A stretch of 45,685 nt of DNA from Methylobacter sp. (GTDB lineage Bacteria > Pseudomonadota > Gammaproteobacteria > Methylococcales > Methylomonadaceae): contig SCPZ01000084.1 of the NCBI GenBank assembly GCA_004299305.1, positions 1-45,685 of the forward strand, read 5' to 3'. A program made the position numbers and the translations under genes. Numbering within the stretch: position 1 is the stretch's first letter; each line of letters opens with the position of its first letter. Shown here piece by piece: positions 1 through 9,574 of this stretch. Below the pieces are notes generated by a model that worked only from the letters and a program-made list of their open reading frames with translations, searched no databases and was not told the DNA's origin.

Positions 1-27
1 TCGCCTAAAGCGCCTACTTTTGGTGCT
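1..27 (+). repeat. Short dispersed repeat, copy 1
   Basis: The motif CGCCTAAAGCGCCTACTTTT followed by GGTGC is shared, with one or two differences, with 3807-3829 (plus), 13204-13233 (minus) and 13747-13772 (plus). The copy may extend past the left edge of the window. No coding function is apparent. Confidence 0.6.
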
Positions 28-142
28 TGCCAGCGCAGGCGAAGCCTGCACTCCAGCGGCAATGAAGCCGACATAGCCCGCTAATAATTAGTAACTCATT
101 TAAATTGAAAACGCTGTAAATCCCAGAACCCATTTTGAAGTG

Positions 143-201
143 TCCAAAGCGAGCTTTGGACTCCAGGAGATGTGGTTATCGGAGTGCAAAGCTCGCTTTG
201 A
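143..201. repeat. Inverted repeat, hairpin-forming
   Basis: Arms at 143-163 and 181-201 are inverted copies of one another with about 19 of 21 bases matching. Each arm carries its own internal palindrome around AAAGCGAGCTTT. It looks like an intergenic repetitive element, not a terminator, because no T-run follows it and no gene ends nearby. Confidence 0.5.
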
Positions 202-539
202 ACCTTATGGTTATAAACTGCATAGGAACGGGAATTAAATAACTCATACATTTGCACAAAGGGCGACCAGCCCTTATCGTGTGTTCACGTTATTTAATTT
301 TCATTCCATATCTTATGGCGTTCGAAATATAGGCTGAGTAGTTACCATAAAACCCAGCATTCTTTGTCCCTGGAAAATCTTCAATGTTGGCTCCCCCATT
401 TCCTGATAAATTTTGCACGGTAATTCACAGCTGTGTTCGGCATGAGAAGCAGAGAAGCCTATCTTTAAATCATTGATCGTAAACGTCATGAGCAGTAGCG
501 TTTGCTATAAGGGCTACGCGATGCTAGATTGGTATACAT

Positions 540-569
540 TTGGTGCAATTTTTAGACTTTGCGTAAAAT
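540..569 (+). promoter_or_regulatory. Possible sigma-70 promoter of the amino-acid ABC operon
   Basis: A TTGGTG hexamer (540-545) and a TAAAAT hexamer (564-569) are separated by 18 bases and lie about 30 bases upstream of the probable start codon of the binding-protein gene. The hexamers fit the consensus only moderately and this is a pattern match only. Confidence 0.3.
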
Positions 570-571
570 AA

Positions 572-1357
<786 letters not shown>

Positions 1358-1375
1358 GACATCGGTTAATTACCT

Positions 1376-2044
1376 TTGAGTTTTCTTGATATAGTCATTC
1401 AGCTCGGGCGCGGCCTCGGCTATACACTCCTTGTCACCTTATGTTGCAGCGTGACAGGGGTGTTGGTCGGGCTGATCATCGCCTGTATTCGCAGGATAGG
1501 TTTTTACTGGCTCAGGCCATTATTAGACGCCTATGCCTATGTTTTTCGCGGCATTCCGGTTCTGGTCTTGCTGTTCATCGTGTATTTCGGTTTTCCCAGT
1601 ATCGGGCTGAAAGTCACGCCCTTATTAGCCATGGTGCTGAGTTTAGGCTTGATTTCCGCCGCTTACCTTTCGGAAGTCTTTCGTGGCGCTTTAAATTCTG
1701 TCGATGCGGATGAAATTTTGGCCGCCGAGGCGATGGGACTGAGCCGACTCCAGGTTTTTAACTGTATCGAGCTGCCGCAGATGTTGCGCTTCTCGCTGCC
1801 GGGAATGATCAATGAATTTACCACGGTTTTAAAATATTCCCCCTTTGCGTATACGGTTGGCATTCCTGAAATCACCAAACAAGCGATGACCCTTTCAGCC
1901 GCGACACTGCACGGCGTTGAAATCTATTTTGCGGTGGGGGTTTTATATTTTTTGATCTTCCGTATCTTGTTGTTTGCCGTGCAACTTATTGAGAAGCGGT
2001 ATCGCATCCCTGGGCTGGTATTGAAACAGCGCAGCAATATCTAA
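1376..2044 (+). CDS. Amino-acid ABC transporter permease (first of two)
   Basis: This is an inner-membrane permease of the HisM/GlnP type. Hydrophobic segments near residues 12-35, 50-75, 80-100 and 185-208 fit the usual membrane core. The cytoplasmic coupling (EAA-like) loop reads EAMGLSRLQVFNCIELPQ, with the conserved A-x-G-x(8-9)-LP pattern, which docks onto the ATPase. The start is a TTG at 1376, 18 bases after the binding-protein stop, with only a weak ribosome site, so translation may be coupled to the upstream gene. It probably pairs with the second permease (2792-3466) as a heterodimer. Confidence 0.88.
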   Translation: MSFLDIVIQLGRGLGYTLLVTLCCSVTGVLVGLIIACIRRIGFYWLRPLLDAYAYVFRGIPVLVLLFIVYFGFPSIGLKVTPLLAMVLSLGLISAAYLSEVFRGALNSVDADEILAAEAMGLSRLQVFNCIELPQMLRFSLPGMINEFTTVLKYSPFAYTVGIPEITKQAMTLSAATLHGVEIYFAVGVLYFLIFRILLFAVQLIEKRYRIPGLVLKQRSNI

Positions 2045-2057
2045 TGGAGAATTTGTT

Positions 2058-2792
2058 ATGCCGGTAATCGAGGTGCGCGATTTAGTCAAGAAATTTGGCG
2101 AGCAGATTATCCTTAACGGCGTGAATCTCGATATTTACGAAGGCGATTTGAAAGTCGTGATGGGATCATCAGGCTCAGGAAAGTCAACCTTACTGCGTTG
2201 CCTAAACCGCCTTGAAGAGCCTAGCGGCGGCAGAATTGTTTTTCGCGGTGAAAATATTATGGGCGCAGATGTCGACGTAAGGGCGCTGAGACAAAGCATA
2301 GGCTTTGTGTTTCAGCAATTTGCGCTTTATCGCCATCTTTCTGTTTTAGAGAATGTCACCTTGGCCTTGCGCAAGCTTAAGAAATTGTCGGCTGCGGAAG
2401 CGAAACATAAAGCGCTCGCCGAATTAGAGCGTCTTAATATGGCTTCCCATGCCGGGAAATATCCCAGTCAGTTATCGGGGGGACAAAAACAGCGGGTTGC
2501 CATTGCGCGCGCCTTGGCCATGGACCCGGCGGTGGTTTTCTTTGATGAGCCTACCTCGGCGCTCGATCCTTTGATGACGCGGGAAGTGGCGGACATGATG
2601 AATCGTCTTCACGATGAGGGAGTCACCATGCTTTGTGTCACCCACGACCTGAAACTGGCCGGACAAATCTCGGATAAAGTGGTGTTCTTGGATAAAGGCA
2701 TTGTCAGGGCCGAAGCTTCGATAGCAACACTTTCCCAGAATCATGACGATGAACGCATTCGCGCTTTCTTTGCTCGTGAGGCGGATTATTGA
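2058..2792 (+). CDS. Amino-acid ABC transporter ATP-binding protein
   Basis: This is the ATPase of the importer, 244 residues, typical for the GlnQ/HisP family. Walker A is GSSGSGKST (near residue 36), the Q-loop is VFQQFALYRH, the signature is LSGGQKQR, Walker B plus D-loop is VFFDEPTSALDP, and the switch histidine lies in CVTHD. All catalytic motifs are intact. ATG at 2058 has a GGAG at 2044-2047. It lies between the two permease genes, and its stop codon overlaps the next start by one base. Confidence 0.93.
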   Translation: MPVIEVRDLVKKFGEQIILNGVNLDIYEGDLKVVMGSSGSGKSTLLRCLNRLEEPSGGRIVFRGENIMGADVDVRALRQSIGFVFQQFALYRHLSVLENVTLALRKLKKLSAAEAKHKALAELERLNMASHAGKYPSQLSGGQKQRVAIARALAMDPAVVFFDEPTSALDPLMTREVADMMNRLHDEGVTMLCVTHDLKLAGQISDKVVFLDKGIVRAEASIATLSQNHDDERIRAFFAREADY

Positions 2793-3466
2793 TGAACGGA
2801 TGGGCAAGATTCCACAGCGATTTGCTTGAGCAAAGCCCGCTCATCCTGATGGGTTTGAGTAAAACCTTACAGCTGACGGCAATCATTAGTTTGAGCGGTC
2901 TGATTTTTGGCATTGTGATTTTTTATGCGTCCTTAAGCCGGAACAATGCGCTACGTTGTGTTATCAATGGCTATATTTCGTTCTTTATCGGTATGCCGCT
3001 GATTGTATTGCTGTTCCTACTCTATTATGGCTTGCCTCAGTGGGGAATTAAGTTGTCTCCTTTTCAGGTTGCTGTGTTTAGCTTCACGCTGAATGTCGCA
3101 GCCTATAACGCGGCCTACCTGACCAGCGCTTATAACGGACTGGATCACGCAGAAATGGAGGCGGCCAGAGCCCAGGGATTCAGTCCCCGGCAAATTTTTA
3201 AATTGATCACCTTGCCGCAAGTCATGCGCTTGTCAGTACCGGCGCTGACCAATCAGGTGATTGGTAATTTGAAAGACAGTTCGGTGGCATTCCTGATTCA
3301 ATACACTGAATTTTTTGCCCGAATACAAGAGCTGGCTGCTACCAACTTTCAGTTTTTTAAGGCCTATTTATTGGCGGCCATTGTCTATCTCGCCTTGGTT
3401 TCGTTGATTGTGATTGCAGCCCGGCTAATAGAGAAACGCCTTGTCATTCCGGGATTTACTTCATAA
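2792..3466 (+). CDS. Amino-acid ABC transporter permease (second of two)
   Basis: This is the second HisM/GlnP-type permease. Its coupling loop reads ARAQGFSPRQIFKLITLPQ, again with the family's A-x-G...LP spacing. It has several membrane helices and a basic C-terminus (EKRLVIPG) that closely matches the end of the first permease (EKRYRIPG), consistent with paralogous subunits. The frame also has a TTG at 2789, but the ATG at 2792 overlapping the ATPase stop (TGATG) is the natural coupled start. It is the last gene of the operon. Confidence 0.88.
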   Translation: MNGWARFHSDLLEQSPLILMGLSKTLQLTAIISLSGLIFGIVIFYASLSRNNALRCVINGYISFFIGMPLIVLLFLLYYGLPQWGIKLSPFQVAVFSFTLNVAAYNAAYLTSAYNGLDHAEMEAARAQGFSPRQIFKLITLPQVMRLSVPALTNQVIGNLKDSSVAFLIQYTEFFARIQELAATNFQFFKAYLLAAIVYLALVSLIVIAARLIEKRLVIPGFTS

Positions 3467-3528
3467 TCGGCTAGTCTTGATATATAGCTAGTAGTAAGGC
3501 AACTCGCAATAAATAAAATACCGTGTTA

Positions 3529-3845
3529 AATACAATAGAACACGGATGATACAGATAAGACGGATTTACACGGATTTTTTAGAATATTTACGCTGGTTCC
3601 CAAGCTCCGGCTTGGGAACCCCGTTAGCGAAGCTCTAGCTTCGCGAGTCGGGAAGCTGGAGCTTCCAAGACTGCATTCCCAAGCTGGAGCTTGGGAACGA
3701 GCGAAATACAATAGAACACGGATGACACAGATAAGACGGATTTACACGGATTTTTTAGAATATTCTGCACTTTTAATCAGTGATTATCCGTTCTATCTGT
3801 GTCGCCTAGAGGCGCCTACTTTTGGCATCCGTGTTCCATTTTTCT
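3529..3845. repeat. Composite repeat region (nested dispersed repeats)
   Basis: This fills the 400-base gap after the ABC operon. A 60-base unit beginning AATACAATAGAACACGGATG occurs at 3529-3588 and again at 3705-3764 with one difference. Between them lies a block (3589-3704) rich in the palindromic words GCTTGGGAAC and GGAAGCTGGAGC. At about 3776-3845 an inverted relative of the 60-base unit occurs, interrupted by a 23-base copy of the short CGCC...TTTTGG motif. The 61-residue frame read across this region is repeat-derived and not a gene. Confidence 0.75.
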
Positions 3846-3867
3846 AGCTGCTGAGTAGTTACTATCG

Positions 3868-5253
3868 CTATTTTCCATTGCTTGCAGCAGAGTTTGCTAG
3901 CAATAACCGGTTGATTTGTTCAAGATCTTCTTGCCCCAGACTACTTGCCGCTTGTTTTAACTTGATGCTGTTTAGTAAATAATCATAGCGGGTGCGTGAA
4001 TAATCGCGTTTAGCCAAATACAAATTCCTTTGCTCGTTCAGCACTTCAACCAGCGTTCTAACGCCGACTTCAAACCCTGCTTCAGTCGCCTGCAAGGCGG
4101 TTTCGGCGGAACTAACTGCGGTTTTCAGCGCTTCTACACGGCTAATGCTGGAGGTGATGCCTCGATAGGCATCTTTCACCTGTCGATTGACCGCTCTTTT
4201 CGCAGCCGTTAACTGTTCTTTGGCCTGCTGGTATTGGTAACCGGCCTGCTGGGTCCTGGAATTTACCGCGCCGCCTTCAAACAACGGCACATTTAGCCGC
4301 ACACCCACAACTTCTGTCGATCCTCGCAAGCCGAAATTACTGGAAGTATCGTATTCGCCCAAAGACGCAACCAAATCCAATTTAGGCAAATGTCCGGTAC
4401 GTTGCAAATCAATCGATTTGCGGGAAAATTCCATCTGGTTAAAGGCTGAAATGATGCTGAAATTACCGACTTCAGCAGAATTACTCCATGCCGATATGTC
4501 ATCCGGCTCCGGCCTGGCCAGCGGAATATTCTCGCCCAGGTTATTCAGTCTGATGTCTTGCTCGCCAATAATCTCGGTTAGCGCTTCTTTTTGGCTATCC
4601 ACATTATTGGCCGCCTCAATTTCGTTGGCAATGGTTCTATCGAAAGCGGCTTGAGTCTCGCGAACTTCGATAATGTCGATAAGGCCGATGGCAAATCGTT
4701 GCTTGGCCTGTTCCAGCTGTCGTGCAGTCGCCTGTTTTTCTGAACGGCTAAATTCAAGATTGTCCTCGGCGGATAACACATTGAAATAAGCTTCAGTGAT
4801 TTTAACCATCAGTTTTTGCAGTTCGGCCTGGTAATCCGCTTCGGCCTGGGCAATTTGATTATCGGATTGACTTAGCTGTATCCAGTGATCCCAGTGAAAC
4901 AAAGGCTGGGTTAAGTTCAGATTAAAATTGTTGTCCGAATATTTTTGTATACCGCTACCTTGATAGGTCACCCGCTTATTAGTCAAGCGACTCAAATTGC
5001 TAATGCCTGTTGCCGAAACATTGGGCAGAAAATTCGCAATACTTTGGTTTTTTGATTCGCCGACAGCTAGCTGACCGGCATGTGATTGTTTTAAAATAGG
5101 ATCATTTTGTAAGGCCAGTTCATAGATTTCCAATAAGTTCTGGGCGTATGCAAGGGGTGAAATCCCTGTTAAAACAACAACAATAAAACCGGATAAATAA
5201 TTTGATAGCGATTGCTTGATCATATTAACGGGCATGTCTCTGGTTAAATACAT
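3868..5253 (-). CDS. TolC-family outer-membrane efflux/secretion protein
   Basis: This is a trimeric outer-membrane channel protein of the TolC type, which completes tripartite efflux pumps and type I secretion. An N-terminal signal peptide ends at AYA before QNLLEIYELALQNDP, the family's typical mature start. The two halves carry the expected repeats (YFNVLSAEDNLEF near residue 155 and DAYRGITSSISRVEALK near 365). Length (461) is normal. In-frame ATGs lie at 5253, 5235 and 5223; starting at 5223 gives the cleanest signal peptide, but no strong ribosome site decides it. No pump or membrane-fusion partner lies next to it, so its client cannot be named. Confidence 0.88.
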   Translation of the reverse strand: MYLTRDMPVNMIKQSLSNYLSGFIVVVLTGISPLAYAQNLLEIYELALQNDPILKQSHAGQLAVGESKNQSIANFLPNVSATGISNLSRLTNKRVTYQGSGIQKYSDNNFNLNLTQPLFHWDHWIQLSQSDNQIAQAEADYQAELQKLMVKITEAYFNVLSAEDNLEFSRSEKQATARQLEQAKQRFAIGLIDIIEVRETQAAFDRTIANEIEAANNVDSQKEALTEIIGEQDIRLNNLGENIPLARPEPDDISAWSNSAEVGNFSIISAFNQMEFSRKSIDLQRTGHLPKLDLVASLGEYDTSSNFGLRGSTEVVGVRLNVPLFEGGAVNSRTQQAGYQYQQAKEQLTAAKRAVNRQVKDAYRGITSSISRVEALKTAVSSAETALQATEAGFEVGVRTLVEVLNEQRNLYLAKRDYSRTRYDYLLNSIKLKQAASSLGQEDLEQINRLLLANSAASNGK

Positions 5254-5283
5254 AGACTGATTTCACAGGGCTTCGGCATACAG

Positions 5284-6240
5284 TCACCTTCTTCCGCCCC
5301 AAAATCCCGCCAGTGCGCTACCGATCAGGCAATGTAACACCGCCGAAATCGCGGCCGGAACCGGAGCCATGGCCATGTCGGCAAAATGCGTTTTAGCCAG
5401 CGACGCGCCAAGTCCGCTATTTTTCATGCCCACTTGTATCGATACGGTGCGGCATTCCGCGTTGCCGTAACCCAGCCGTTTCATTACAACATAAGCCAAG
5501 ACAAAGCCGGTAGCGTGAAATAAAAAAACCGAACAGAATAATGTTGGCCCCATCGACTCAAGCGCCGTTTTGTTGCCCGCTACTATGCTGTCCACCACCA
5601 ACACAATCACTGCGATGCTGACGATAGGGCCGACTGTATTTACGACGGCGCGCACGGCGTGACGTTTATGCTGCTGCATCCTATCCAGTGCGGTGTTGAT
5701 TAATAATCCGGCTATTAAGGGGATCAATACCACCTGAACCATAGAGCGAAACAAACCCCAACCGTCGACCGGCAAGTAGGTGCCTGCCAGCCATTGGGTC
5801 AGCAACGGCGTCAGCACTATCGCGGCGAAGGTGGAGCACATCGTCAACAATACGCTCAAGGCCACATTGGCGCGGGCCAGGTAACAAATCACATTGGATG
5901 CGGTGCCGCCGGGACAGGCGCCGACCAGGATCAGGCCTATCGCCAAGCTCGCCTCCAAATCCAGCACTTTTGCCCAAAAATAGGCCGACAGCGGCATGAT
6001 GATAAACTGCACCAAAACGCCGATGGCGATAATCTTCGGCATCCGCAATACTTCCGAAAAATCGGACAGCTTCAGAGTTAGCCCCATGCCCAACATAATC
6101 ACACCCAAGCCGACAGCAATATAAGGCTGGAACCATAACCACGCTTCGGGTTGCCACCATGCCCACAAACAGCCTGTTACTATCCACAACGGAAACCACC
6201 CGGCTATTTTTACACAGGTTTTTTGCCAAACATTTAACAT
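5284..6240 (-). CDS. Bile acid:sodium symporter (BASS) family transporter
   Basis: This is an inner-membrane transporter of about nine or ten helices, 318 residues, matching the BASS/SBF fold. The recognisable core is GVIMLGMGLTLK near residue 47 and GACPGGTASNVICYLARAN near residue 106, the family's sodium-binding crossover motif. A second half motif, VGMKNSGLGASLA, lies near residue 272. Family members move bile acids, pyruvate, pantothenate precursors or other organic anions with Na+, so the substrate here is unknown. The ATG at 6240 has AGGA about seven bases upstream. It lies 30 bases upstream of the tolC-like gene on the same strand, so the two may be co-transcribed. Confidence 0.87.
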   Translation of the reverse strand: MLNVWQKTCVKIAGWFPLWIVTGCLWAWWQPEAWLWFQPYIAVGLGVIMLGMGLTLKLSDFSEVLRMPKIIAIGVLVQFIIMPLSAYFWAKVLDLEASLAIGLILVGACPGGTASNVICYLARANVALSVLLTMCSTFAAIVLTPLLTQWLAGTYLPVDGWGLFRSMVQVVLIPLIAGLLINTALDRMQQHKRHAVRAVVNTVGPIVSIAVIVLVVDSIVAGNKTALESMGPTLFCSVFLFHATGFVLAYVVMKRLGYGNAECRTVSIQVGMKNSGLGASLAKTHFADMAMAPVPAAISAVLHCLIGSALAGFWGGRR

Positions 6241-6305
6241 GGAGTAATCCTTTATTGCCTTGGGGGGGGTTACTAGGAGAGGACTAAAATCAACAGTATT
6301 ACCGG

Positions 6306-6866
6306 TTATCCACCCCAGCTTTGGGCATTAACAATTTGTATTTTAAACGCGGCTTGCGCGATAAAATCGCAAAATGCGTTATCGATTATGTGTTGCTCTG
6401 TAAGTTGATGCAGACTAAGGCTCGCATCGATAGCGGCTGACTTTACCAGGATAAGTTCGGTTGCCGACAGCGTCTTGGCCAACCATGCAGCCAAACTGTC
6501 TGAGCTTATATCCCAGCTTGCCGGTATGCCTGCATTATCGAGCTCAGTAATATCCGGCGACCAAATAACGGGGCTTTGCCGGTTTAGCGTACTTTGAATT
6601 GCGTTGATGGTATGGACAATAGCAAAACCGGGTTTAAGCCCTTTAAACATCAAGGCCATTTGCTGCATGGCCAAGACAGCCATCTGGTGTGCGGTGGTAT
6701 CGTCAAATTGCCAGTGTTGTTGCGCCAGCCTGACTTGGTCGGCAAACGCGCCGCCACCTGGGACAATAACCACTGCCCTGCCCTGATAGTTTTTCTCCAC
6801 CGCATTCAAGCAGTCAATCAGGGTATCCGAGCGGGACAGGCTGCCGCCCAGTTTGATAATAATCAT
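6306..6866 (-). CDS. mfnE: MfnE-like amino-acid-kinase-fold kinase (methanofuran-type cofactor synthesis)
   Basis: This is a small (186 residues) member of the amino-acid kinase superfamily. Its N-terminus IIIKLGGSL and the VIVPGGGAFADQVR segment are the nucleotide and substrate glycine loops. The downstream SWDISSDSLAAWLAK matches the pattern I remember for archaeal MfnE, the kinase that turns aminomethylfuran methyl phosphate into the diphosphate during methanofuran synthesis. Methylotrophs with tetrahydromethanopterin-linked formaldehyde oxidation carry such a gene. Its upstream neighbour is pabB, which would supply p-aminobenzoate for folate and methanopterin-type cofactors. A uridylate or glutamate kinase role is less likely given the short length and isolated SDSLA match. 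Confidence 0.72.
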   Translation of the reverse strand: MIIIKLGGSLSRSDTLIDCLNAVEKNYQGRAVVIVPGGGAFADQVRLAQQHWQFDDTTAHQMAVLAMQQMALMFKGLKPGFAIVHTINAIQSTLNRQSPVIWSPDITELDNAGIPASWDISSDSLAAWLAKTLSATELILVKSAAIDASLSLHQLTEQHIIDNAFCDFIAQAAFKIQIVNAQSWGG

Positions 6867-6889
6867 GTGTAACTACTCAGGGCTAATTT

Positions 6890-7016
6890 TATAATAGAAC
6901 ACGGATTGGACGGATTTAAACGGATTTTAAAGAGTCGATGGGCAGCCCATTCATTGGTTTTATCCGCGTTTATCAGTCTAATCCGTGCCATCCGTGCCAT
7001 CGTGTTCCATTTTCTA
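6890..7016. repeat. ATCCGTG-type palindromic repeat between pabB and the kinase gene
   Basis: The segment starts with AATAGAACACGGATTGGACG and ends with inverted words (AATCCGTGCC, ATCGTGTTCC), so the two halves can fold together. It is a diverged member of the family at 3529-3845. It occupies the whole gap between pabB and the MfnE-like gene and could act as a transcript-processing hairpin. Confidence 0.6.
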
Positions 7017-7044
7017 TCTACCTGTACGCCGGGTAAATTGCGCA

Positions 7045-8430
7045 TTACCTTGCCGTAAATTGCTGCAATAAATCGAGCATGGCCGCCGCTTTGTCAAAAC
7101 TTTCCTGGTATTCTTCTTCGGCTACGGAATCATTGACAATACCGCCACCGGCCCAGAAACGAATGGTGTTTTCCGAATGCACCAGCGTCCTGATCGCAAT
7201 ATTGGTGTCCATATTGCCGTTAAAGCCAATATAACCGATAGCTCCGCAATAAACGCCGCGCCGGTTAGGTTCGAGTTCTTCGATGATTTCCATGGCCCTG
7301 ATCTTGGGCGCGCCGGTAATCGATCCGCCCGGAAAGCAGCTTTTTAACAAATCCAGGGCGTGCTGATTATCCGCCAGTATGCCGGTTACGGTACTGACCA
7401 AATGGTGGACGGTAGCGTAGCTTTCCACATCGAACAAAAGCGGCACTTTGACCGAGCCGCTCTTGCAGGTTTTACTGATGTCGTTTCTGAGCAAATCGAC
7501 AATCATCAGGTTTTCCGCCCTATCCTTGCTGCTGGCTTCAAGGTTTTTTATTTGCTGCTGGTTTTCCGCGTAATCTTGTTTTCTGGGCCGCGTGCCTTTA
7601 ATAGGCTTAGTCTCGACCACACCACCGGTAAGCTTTAAAAATCGTTCCGGGGATGAGCTTAAAATCTGCACTTCGGGCAAATTAAGATAGCAACTAAATG
7701 GGGCGGCATTTAATTTGCGCAAGATTTGATAAGCCGTCCACGGATCGCCCTGGCAAGCTGCAACAAAGCGCTGGGCCAAATTCACCTGGTAACAATCGCC
7801 TTCCTTAAGATAATGTTTGATCCGGTTAAACGCACGGACGTATGAATCCTTATCCATATTGGACGTAATCTCGCCGACCACTTTAAACGCTTGGTCATCC
7901 TGCCCCTTTGGCGAATTGGTCTGACTGAACTGCCGAATTAAATCCTGCCATTTTTGCTGCTCGCAATGCCCTACCAAATAACTTTTTTGCAGATAATGAT
8001 CGACGACGACCGCCCACGGATAAATCCCGACCGCCATTTCGGCAATATGTTCGGCGTCTTGGGCAACAACCGGCAACACTTCAAGTCGGCGGGCTAAATC
8101 ATAGGAAAAATAACCGATGGCTCCGCCGTTGAACGGCAAGTGATCATCCAGCTTAAAACCTGGGAACCGGCAAAGCTGTTGTTTAACCAAATCAAACGGG
8201 TTTTCGGTTGATTGTATTGCCTTGCCGTTACAGGTGATCTCGGTAATCTCGCCATGCGTAACCAAGGTACACACCGGTTCAGCTGCGATAATATCGTATC
8301 GCCCATGATGACTGCCGGGAAAACCGCTATCCAGAAAAACGGCCCAGGCTTTATCCGCACAAACGGAAAACAGTTCTGCACTATCGGTAAAATAAGGAAG
8401 GGGAGCGATAAGTTGATTCGATGAAGGCAT
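7045..8430 (-). CDS. pabB: Aminodeoxychorismate synthase component I
   Basis: PabB converts chorismate plus ammonia to 4-amino-4-deoxychorismate, the first step to p-aminobenzoate. The C-terminal chorismate-binding domain is complete: PIKGTRPR (with the lysine that distinguishes PabB from the alanine of TrpE), DLLRNDISK, FPGGSITGAPK, YCGAIGY and FWAGGGIV. The N-terminal half has the usual anthranilate-synthase-like lobe. Length (461) matches typical PabB. The ATG at 8430 has no obvious ribosome site. The glutaminase partner PabA is not in the window. It lies upstream of the MfnE-like kinase on the same strand, 178 bases apart with a repeat between them. Confidence 0.92.
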   Translation of the reverse strand: MPSSNQLIAPLPYFTDSAELFSVCADKAWAVFLDSGFPGSHHGRYDIIAAEPVCTLVTHGEITEITCNGKAIQSTENPFDLVKQQLCRFPGFKLDDHLPFNGGAIGYFSYDLARRLEVLPVVAQDAEHIAEMAVGIYPWAVVVDHYLQKSYLVGHCEQQKWQDLIRQFSQTNSPKGQDDQAFKVVGEITSNMDKDSYVRAFNRIKHYLKEGDCYQVNLAQRFVAACQGDPWTAYQILRKLNAAPFSCYLNLPEVQILSSSPERFLKLTGGVVETKPIKGTRPRKQDYAENQQQIKNLEASSKDRAENLMIVDLLRNDISKTCKSGSVKVPLLFDVESYATVHHLVSTVTGILADNQHALDLLKSCFPGGSITGAPKIRAMEIIEELEPNRRGVYCGAIGYIGFNGNMDTNIAIRTLVHSENTIRFWAGGGIVNDSVAEEEYQESFDKAAAMLDLLQQFTAR

Positions 8431-8505
8431 TTTTGAGAAGGGACTGGTGATGCGTTTTGCATTAACAATGTGGAATTAAATCGGGATTATCCGGTTGAAA
8501 CGGGT

Positions 8506-9564
8506 TCACTTACCCATAAACTGCCCGAATGCACGGCTGCCTTCGCCGGTTTTAATGGTCTCAGTCACTTTCAGGGTTCTGGCGTCAATCACCGAAACAT
8601 TGCCGTCAAACCAGTTTGCCACGTAAACATGCCGGTCATCGGGATGGGTGCTGATACCTTCGGGTTTAGTACCCACGGTAATCAGGGCAATTTCTTTCAA
8701 GGTTTCGGTATCAATCACAGAAACCGAGCCGTCATCCTGGTTAGTCACCAACAAGCGGCTGTCGTTAAGCGCCAGCGCTGTGGCATAAGGCAGCATATTG
8801 ACTTTTACGGTGGCAATAGCTTTCATCCTGGCCGTTTCCAAAACCGTTACATCATCGCTTTTCACGTTGGCGACATAAATGCGTTCGCCTCTGCCATCAA
8901 TGGTGAGTCCAAACGGATGCGTCCCAACCTGTGCGGTTTTTTTAACGGTCAATGTATTCAAGTCAATTTGGGAAACCGAATTACTGATCCGGTTGGCAAC
9001 ATATAACCAACGATTATCAGGACTGACAACCAAACCTGACGGCGATTCGCCGACACTAATCGTTTTGGTTATTTGCAGGCTGTCCGCATCGATAACCGAG
9101 ACGGTATTCTTATACCAGTCTGCCACATAAATCCGCTTGCCATCAGGGCCGACAGCAATACCCAAGGCGCCGTTATTGACAGTCACATTGGCGATGACTT
9201 CGCGTTTTTTGGTATCGACAACGGCAAAGCCTTTAGCTTCCGGGGTGCTGACATAACAATGCTTGCCGTCAGGCGCAACCGCTATGCCCGCAGGTTTACC
9301 GGGAACAGCAATGGTATCGACTACGCGGCCTTTTGCTGTATCGATAACCGACAGGCTATCGTCTAATTGATTGCTGATGTATGCAAAGCTTACCGCTCCC
9401 AGCTCACGCCCCTTACCTACATCCCTGTAGGCAAGGGGCTCGGCTGCAAGCGGTGCAGATAAAAAAACTGTAGCGATACAAATCGCTACAGCCTTATTGC
9501 CAAGAATGGTGTGTATGCCGCAAACCAGCCGGGAGCCGGTGCGGCGATAGTTCACTTGGAACAC
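8506..9564 (-). CDS. Periplasmic YVTN-family beta-propeller repeat protein
   Basis: This 352-residue exported protein is built from about seven ~42-residue YVTN repeats with the pattern (I/V)YVAN...(V)SVID...TI.VG..P.G(I/L). Examples are near residues 140-160 (GPDGKRIYVADWYKNTVSVI) and 305-325 (HPDDRHVYVANWFDGNVSVI). It should fold into one beta-propeller in the periplasm. Residues ~22-41 form a hydrophobic export signal ending LAAEP. Translation seems to start at GTG 9564, 10 bases after the MxaD-like gene, so the two form an operon. Such propellers are often found near PQQ-dependent alcohol oxidation genes in methylotrophs. No catalytic residues can be pointed to, and its exact function is unknown. 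Confidence 0.82.
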   Translation of the reverse strand: MFQVNYRRTGSRLVCGIHTILGNKAVAICIATVFLSAPLAAEPLAYRDVGKGRELGAVSFAYISNQLDDSLSVIDTAKGRVVDTIAVPGKPAGIAVAPDGKHCYVSTPEAKGFAVVDTKKREVIANVTVNNGALGIAVGPDGKRIYVADWYKNTVSVIDADSLQITKTISVGESPSGLVVSPDNRWLYVANRISNSVSQIDLNTLTVKKTAQVGTHPFGLTIDGRGERIYVANVKSDDVTVLETARMKAIATVKVNMLPYATALALNDSRLLVTNQDDGSVSVIDTETLKEIALITVGTKPEGISTHPDDRHVYVANWFDGNVSVIDARTLKVTETIKTGEGSRAFGQFMGK

Positions 9565-9574
9565 TTTCTAAACC

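Noticed and set aside
3526-3711. 61-residue minus-strand open frame
   Set aside because: It runs across the dispersed repeat block and reads as repeat peptide (AWEC and similar words), with no ribosome site.
6890-7016. CRISPR-like array
   Set aside because: The repeated ATCCGTG words are unevenly spaced and inverted, with no constant spacer length and no cas gene nearby.
8470-9006. 178-residue plus-strand open frame across the YVTN gene
   Set aside because: It is antisense to the repeats of the propeller gene, whose regularity keeps the opposite frame open.
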